NCBI GenBank assembly: GCA_964487295.1
Contig: CAZAQL010000063.1
Coordinates: 1 to 15,944 of the forward strand
Reading direction: 5' to 3'
Source of the DNA: JAPEKQ01 sp964487295
GTDB lineage: Bacteria; Joyebacterota; Joyebacteria; Joyebacterales; Joyebacteraceae
DNA length: 15,944 nucleotides
In this document: positions 13,668 through 15,944 of the stretch, piece by piece
Numbering within the stretch: position 1 is the first letter of the stretch
Layout of the letters: the number at the start of each line of letters is the position of its first letter
Position numbers and translations under genes: made by a program
The notes under the pieces: model-generated
The model's database searches: none
Seen by the model: only the letters and a program-made list of their open reading frames with translations
Told to the model about the DNA's origin: nothing

Positions 13668-14732
13668 TCAGAAGTGAAGCAGCGCCGAGATGAGATGCCG
13701 CGGCTTCGAGCCATCGGCGAGCAGGACCGCGTAGTTCAGCACGAACCCGTCGCTCCTGAACCCCTCATCGCTGTGGAAGCAGGCCACCATGGGGATGGCG
13801 CCGGCCCCCAGCGATAGGACGGCGGTCTCTCCCTCGTCTTCACGGTAGGCCCCCGCGCGAATCGCCCCGCGCCCCCACAGGTTCAGCTCGAGCCCCACGC
13901 GCGGCTCGAGTGAGGTCGCGGCGTGCTTCTCCGCCATGTCGCGGAGGTCGAAGGAGACCAGGAGCGGAGAGACCGGCCTGTATGTGATCCCGGCGTTCAT
14001 GGTCCGAGCGCCGAACCCCTCGATCGCGCTCCTGCTCTCGTGGAAGCCGCGCGAGAAATCGAAATATGTGAATCCGACCGTGACCTCATCGTTGGGCCGC
14101 AGGAGAGCGCCGTAGATCCGCCCGGCGCCGTAGACCCGGCGATCTGAGCCGCCGCGCCCGGCGAAGACCAGCTGTGTGAAACCGAGCGAGACCCTCGGAT
14201 CGAGCTCGAAGCCGACTGAGAGCCCGCTTGCGTGCTCGTTAAGCAGATACTCAGGGTCCGCGAGGCCCTGGGACTCCACAAGGCCGACGGGATCGAGCCG
14301 CTCCTCGACGAACACGAGTCCGGCGAAGAACTGCCCGCGCCGCAGCGTGATCCCCTTGATCGCGCTCCCCACCGCCAGCGCCACCTTCTCACCAACGGGG
14401 AGATCCGCGTAGGGCTGCGTGTGCACGCCGGTCAGAAGCCCCGTTTCCCGCACGATGGCCGGAGCCCCGAGGATGTTCCCGTGTATGCGCACGTTCCACC
14501 CACGCCTGCACCTGGGTGGTGACAGCGCCGCGGGATTCCACACGGCCGACACGATCTCGTCCTCGACCGCCAGGAAAGCGCCCCCCATCCCCATGGGGCG
14601 TGGGGCGAGCGTGCTGACGCTGCCCACGGCCGAGGAGCGCCCCGGTGCACCGAGGATGGCGAGCGCGACCAGCAGCGTCACGAGCGCCGTCCCCCGGCTG
14701 GTCAGGATGGTCCTCAGTCCGGTCAGGTTCAT
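13668..14732 (-). CDS. PorV-like outer-membrane barrel protein
   Basis: A 354-residue protein with an N-terminal signal segment (hydrophobic 15-30, cleavage near SSA at 35), then PRPMGMGGAFLAV and SAVWNPAALS (about 45-67), the PorV/FadL-like hallmark block in which a glycine-rich hatch precedes a WNPA turn. The remainder alternates polar and hydrophobic residues in beta-hairpin rhythm and ends in HLISALLHF, with a terminal aromatic Phe as in many outer-membrane barrels. The likely role is an outer-membrane channel or carrier; the substrate is unknown. ATG 14732 is chosen because it precedes the signal peptide. The frame is open to 14840, but that extension is Arg/Pro-rich and crosses the putative promoter. 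A perfect GGAGGTGAT lies 16 bases upstream of its core, an unusually long spacing. Divergent from the small secreted + strand gene. Confidence 0.8.
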   Translation of the reverse strand: MNLTGLRTILTSRGTALVTLLVALAILGAPGRSSAVGSVSTLAPRPMGMGGAFLAVEDEIVSAVWNPAALSPPRCRRGWNVRIHGNILGAPAIVRETGLLTGVHTQPYADLPVGEKVALAVGSAIKGITLRRGQFFAGLVFVEERLDPVGLVESQGLADPEYLLNEHASGLSVGFELDPRVSLGFTQLVFAGRGGSDRRVYGAGRIYGALLRPNDEVTVGFTYFDFSRGFHESRSAIEGFGARTMNAGITYRPVSPLLVSFDLRDMAEKHAATSLEPRVGLELNLWGRGAIRAGAYREDEGETAVLSLGAGAIPMVACFHSDEGFRSDGFVLNYAVLLADGSKPRHLISALLHF

Positions 14733-14739
14733 GGGCCGG

Positions 14740-14768
14740 AGTATATCACCTCCAGGGCGCGCGCCCAA
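14740..14768 (-). promoter_or_regulatory. Possible promoter of the PorV-like gene, nearly leaderless
   Basis: On the - strand, TTGGGC (14768-14763) and TATACT (14745-14740, five of six matches to the -10 box) are separated by exactly 17 bases. The first base of ATG 14732 lies eight bases past the -10 box, so a transcript from here would begin at or very near the start codon. The spacer contains GGAGGTGAT, a perfect anti-SD complement. If that is the true ribosome site, this promoter is not used and transcription begins further upstream. Confidence 0.42.
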
Positions 14769-14780
14769 GCGCGCGCGAGG

Positions 14781-14820
14781 GAGCCCCCGACGGCTCGGCG
14801 ATGCCGGGAAGCCGGGGCTC
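14781..14820. other. Composite hairpin in the divergent intergenic region
   Basis: An outer 7-bp stem (GAGCCCC 14781-14787 / GGGGCTC 14814-14820) encloses an inner structure with GGCT/AGCC (14792-14795, 14810-14813) and CGGC/GCCG (14796-14799, 14803-14806) around a GAT loop. It lies between the -35 boxes of two divergent promoters. It could serve as an operator or supercoil-sensitive cruciform controlling both genes, or be a terminator for antisense transcription. No function can be read from it directly. Confidence 0.35.
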
Positions 14821-14833
14821 TGAGCGCTTCTGG

Positions 14834-14862
14834 TTGACACGGCGCCCGCCGGCTGCTACCTT
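14834..14862 (+). promoter_or_regulatory. Sigma70-like promoter of the small secreted protein gene
   Basis: A perfect -35 TTGACA (14834-14839) and a weaker -10 TACCTT (14857-14862, with conserved T, A and final T) are 17 bases apart. Transcription would start near 14869, giving a leader of about 40 bases with AGGTGG ahead of the ATG at 14908. The TTGACAC core is the same as in the promoter at 13624-13654. Confidence 0.55.
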
Positions 14863-14907
14863 TCCTGGTGGATATCGTCCCTCAACCTGCGAGGAAGGTG
14901 GAATACG

Positions 14908-15426
14908 ATGAATCGCTGGATCGGACTGTGGTCGGTCGCTCTGCTCGCGGTCATGGTCGGAGCGGTCCTCGCGGCCGGGCCGGACGGAAGCCCGAACACC
15001 ATCCCGGCGGCCACGAGCCCCGCCCGGACGCCGTCGAATACGGGGTTCGGCGGGACGAGTGAGACGGCCATCGACGGTGTCGTCATGAATCGCGACGGCG
15101 ACCCCGTTCCGAACGTGACGGTCAAGCTGTACGTCGGAGGGCTCCTGCTGGCGGAGACGGTCACCGCGCCGGATGGGACCTACGAGTTCGTCGAGCTTCT
15201 GGACCACGGCCGGGACGTCACCGTGGACCTCTGGTTCGTCCCCGCCGACGCGTCGCTCGTCATGGAGAACGTTCTGCTGAAGGAGAGCAGCGCCGCCATC
15301 GCCGGTCGGCTCTACAGCGCGTGCACGCCGCGGGAACGTCTCGACCCGCTGATGTACGTTCCGGTCCGCCTCTACACGCTCGAGGACAGGTCGCGCGTCC
15401 TTGAGGAGCGAGGCTGCGTCGGCTAG
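14908..15426 (+). CDS. Small secreted protein with carboxypeptidase-regulatory-like (transthyretin-type) domain
   Basis: This 172-residue protein is the only complete + strand gene. A clear Sec signal peptide (1-23: basic start, hydrophobic core, cleavage near VLAA-G) is followed by a Pro/Ser/Thr-rich linker (24-52). A beta-sandwich-like domain follows at about 53-112, with the pattern IDGVVMNRDGDPVPNVTVKLY then APDGTYEFVEL. This is the CarboxypepD-regulatory signature, in which a short G-V-V repeat strand precedes D-G-x-P-v-p-n-v and a later D-G-x-Y-x-F. The rest (113-172) is unrecognised and holds the only two mature cysteines (139 and 170), possibly a disulfide. Such domains are binding or structural modules in exported proteins. 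It has its own promoter and SD (AGGTG, 7 bases before the ATG). No partner is known; it is divergent from a PorV-like barrel, which could be its membrane context. Confidence 0.78.
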   Translation: MNRWIGLWSVALLAVMVGAVLAAGPDGSPNTIPAATSPARTPSNTGFGGTSETAIDGVVMNRDGDPVPNVTVKLYVGGLLLAETVTAPDGTYEFVELLDHGRDVTVDLWFVPADASLVMENVLLKESSAAIAGRLYSACTPRERLDPLMYVPVRLYTLEDRSRVLEERGCVG

Positions 15427-15461
15427 AGTCCGTCGGAGCAGAACGACCACCGGAAACGCGA

Positions 15462-15489
15462 ACGCGCCCTCTCACCGGAGGGGGCGCGT
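15462..15489. terminator. Shared hairpin terminator between convergent genes
   Basis: A 12-bp stem (ACGCGCCCTCTC against GAGGGGGCGCGT, with one T-G wobble) around the 4-base loop ACCG lies between the + strand gene ending at 15426 and the - strand lpd ending at 15506. Both genes converge on it, so it can serve as a bidirectional terminator. On the - strand it is followed by TTCGCGTTT; on the + strand T residues are sparse. Confidence 0.6.
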
Positions 15490-15505
15490 CGTCATGTGGA
15501 CGCGG

Positions 15506-15944
15506 TCAGATCGAGTGGATCGACTTCCCGAGCGTCGCCTCCGCCGCCTCCATGACGGCCTCCCCGAGCGTCGGGTGCGCGTGGATGACGTCGGCGAGCT
15601 CGACCGCCGTCATTCCGGAGGTCACGGCGATGCCGATCTCGTGCACGAGGTCGCTGGCGTGAGGCCCCACGATCACACCGCCGAGCACCCTTCCTTCCCC
15701 GCTCTCCGCCAGGACCTTCACGAATCCCTGCGTCTCGCCGCCGGCGAGGGCCTTGCCGCACGCAGAGAAGGGGAAGCGCCCGACCTCGATCGCGATGCCC
15801 CGCTCCTCCGCCTCGCTCTCGGTGAGGCCGACGCTCGCGATCTCTGGTCGCGAGAATGTGCACCGCGGAACCGCCCGATAGTCCATCCGGGCGTCCCGGC
15901 CGGCCGCCGCGGCGGCCGCAACGAGCCCCTCGTGGGAGGCCACG
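15506..15944 (-). CDS. lpd: Dihydrolipoamide dehydrogenase, C-terminal part (runs off the window)
   Basis: About 146 C-terminal residues are present; the FAD- and NAD-binding domains lie beyond the right edge. The visible part begins at ASHEGLVAA, continues with the dimerisation-domain entry PRCTFSRPEIASVGLTE, and ends with HAHPTLGEAVMEAA and a short tail. The His-Pro-Thr-x-x-Glu pair supplies the base for the partner active site in the dimer. Lpd (E3) re-oxidises lipoamide in 2-oxoacid dehydrogenase and glycine-cleavage complexes. HPTLGE and the SRPEIASVGLTE block favour Lpd over mercuric reductase or glutathione reductase, but without the N-terminal CxxxxC redox motif the substrate is not proven. 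It is convergent with the small secreted protein gene. Confidence 0.93.
   Translation of the reverse strand, partial: VASHEGLVAAAAAAGRDARMDYRAVPRCTFSRPEIASVGLTESEAEERGIAIEVGRFPFSACGKALAGGETQGFVKVLAESGEGRVLGGVIVGPHASDLVHEIGIAVTSGMTAVELADVIHAHPTLGEAVMEAAEATLGKSIHSI

Noticed and set aside
13640..13672. Inverted repeat CGGCCC ... GGGCCG around the -35 box, as a terminator of the PorV-like gene.
   Set aside because: The stem is about six base pairs with a loop of about 17 bases and no T tract, too weak to call.
14733..14840. Upstream extension of the PorV-like gene.
   Set aside because: The extension is Arg/Pro-rich, would bury the signal peptide inside the protein, and crosses the likely promoter.
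1..15944. tRNA or rRNA genes, CRISPR repeats, insertion sequences, phage, toxin-antitoxin or defence genes.
   Set aside because: Reading both strands showed no cloverleaf-like segment, no regularly spaced repeats and no transposase, integrase or defence motifs; almost all sequence is accounted for by the listed genes.

Overview
The window is GC-rich bacterial DNA, almost all coding, with third codon positions dominated by G and C. It carries markers of a diderm bacterium: a LolC/E-LolD lipoprotein-release pair, a BamD-like lipoprotein, and two PorV-type outer-membrane barrels beside a secreted protein with a FlgD/type IX-style C-terminus. That mix points to a lineage in or near the FCB group, such as an uncultured Krumholzibacteriota- or Eisenbacteria-like phylum. 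This assignment is an inference from gene content, not a measurement. A run of exactly ten N marks a draft scaffold, probably a metagenome-assembled genome.

Layout, left to right. Positions 1-133 hold a fragment of a TRAP-transporter solute-binding protein gene on the + strand. It stops matching its family abruptly and runs into the opposite-strand mcsA/mcsB neighbourhood, so the left end looks like a chimeric join. From about 9.3 kb down to 0.14 kb the - strand carries a compact housekeeping operon, in transcription order nadD, polA, coaE, prfB, lysS, lolC, lolD, mcsA, and perhaps the first codons of mcsB. Several junctions overlap (ATGA, TGATG, ATGAGTAG), which suggests translational coupling. 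prfB is read through an autoregulatory +1 frameshift (CTT TGA C), so its first 23 codons lie in a different frame from the rest.

Upstream of that operon, also on the - strand, is an envelope cluster from 14.7 kb down to 9.4 kb. It contains a PorV-like barrel, a scaffold gap with a promoter just before it, a secreted FlgD-like/type IX-style protein, a second PorV-like protein fused to an unrecognised C-terminal domain with a terminal hydrophobic helix, and a BamD-like TPR lipoprotein. A short divergent region (14733-14907) with two plausible promoters and a large hairpin separates the first barrel from a small secreted + strand protein with a carboxypeptidase-regulatory-like fold. A shared hairpin terminator lies between this gene and the convergent C-terminal part of dihydrolipoamide dehydrogenase (lpd), which runs off the right edge.

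Most of the window is ordinary core machinery: NAD and CoA synthesis, DNA repair, translation, lipoprotein export and protein quality control. The least explained part is the envelope cluster at 10.3-15.4 kb, especially the PorV fusion protein and its pairing with the FlgD-like secreted protein. No tRNA, rRNA, CRISPR array, insertion sequence or phage gene was seen, and no stretch over 300 bases lacks a gene.
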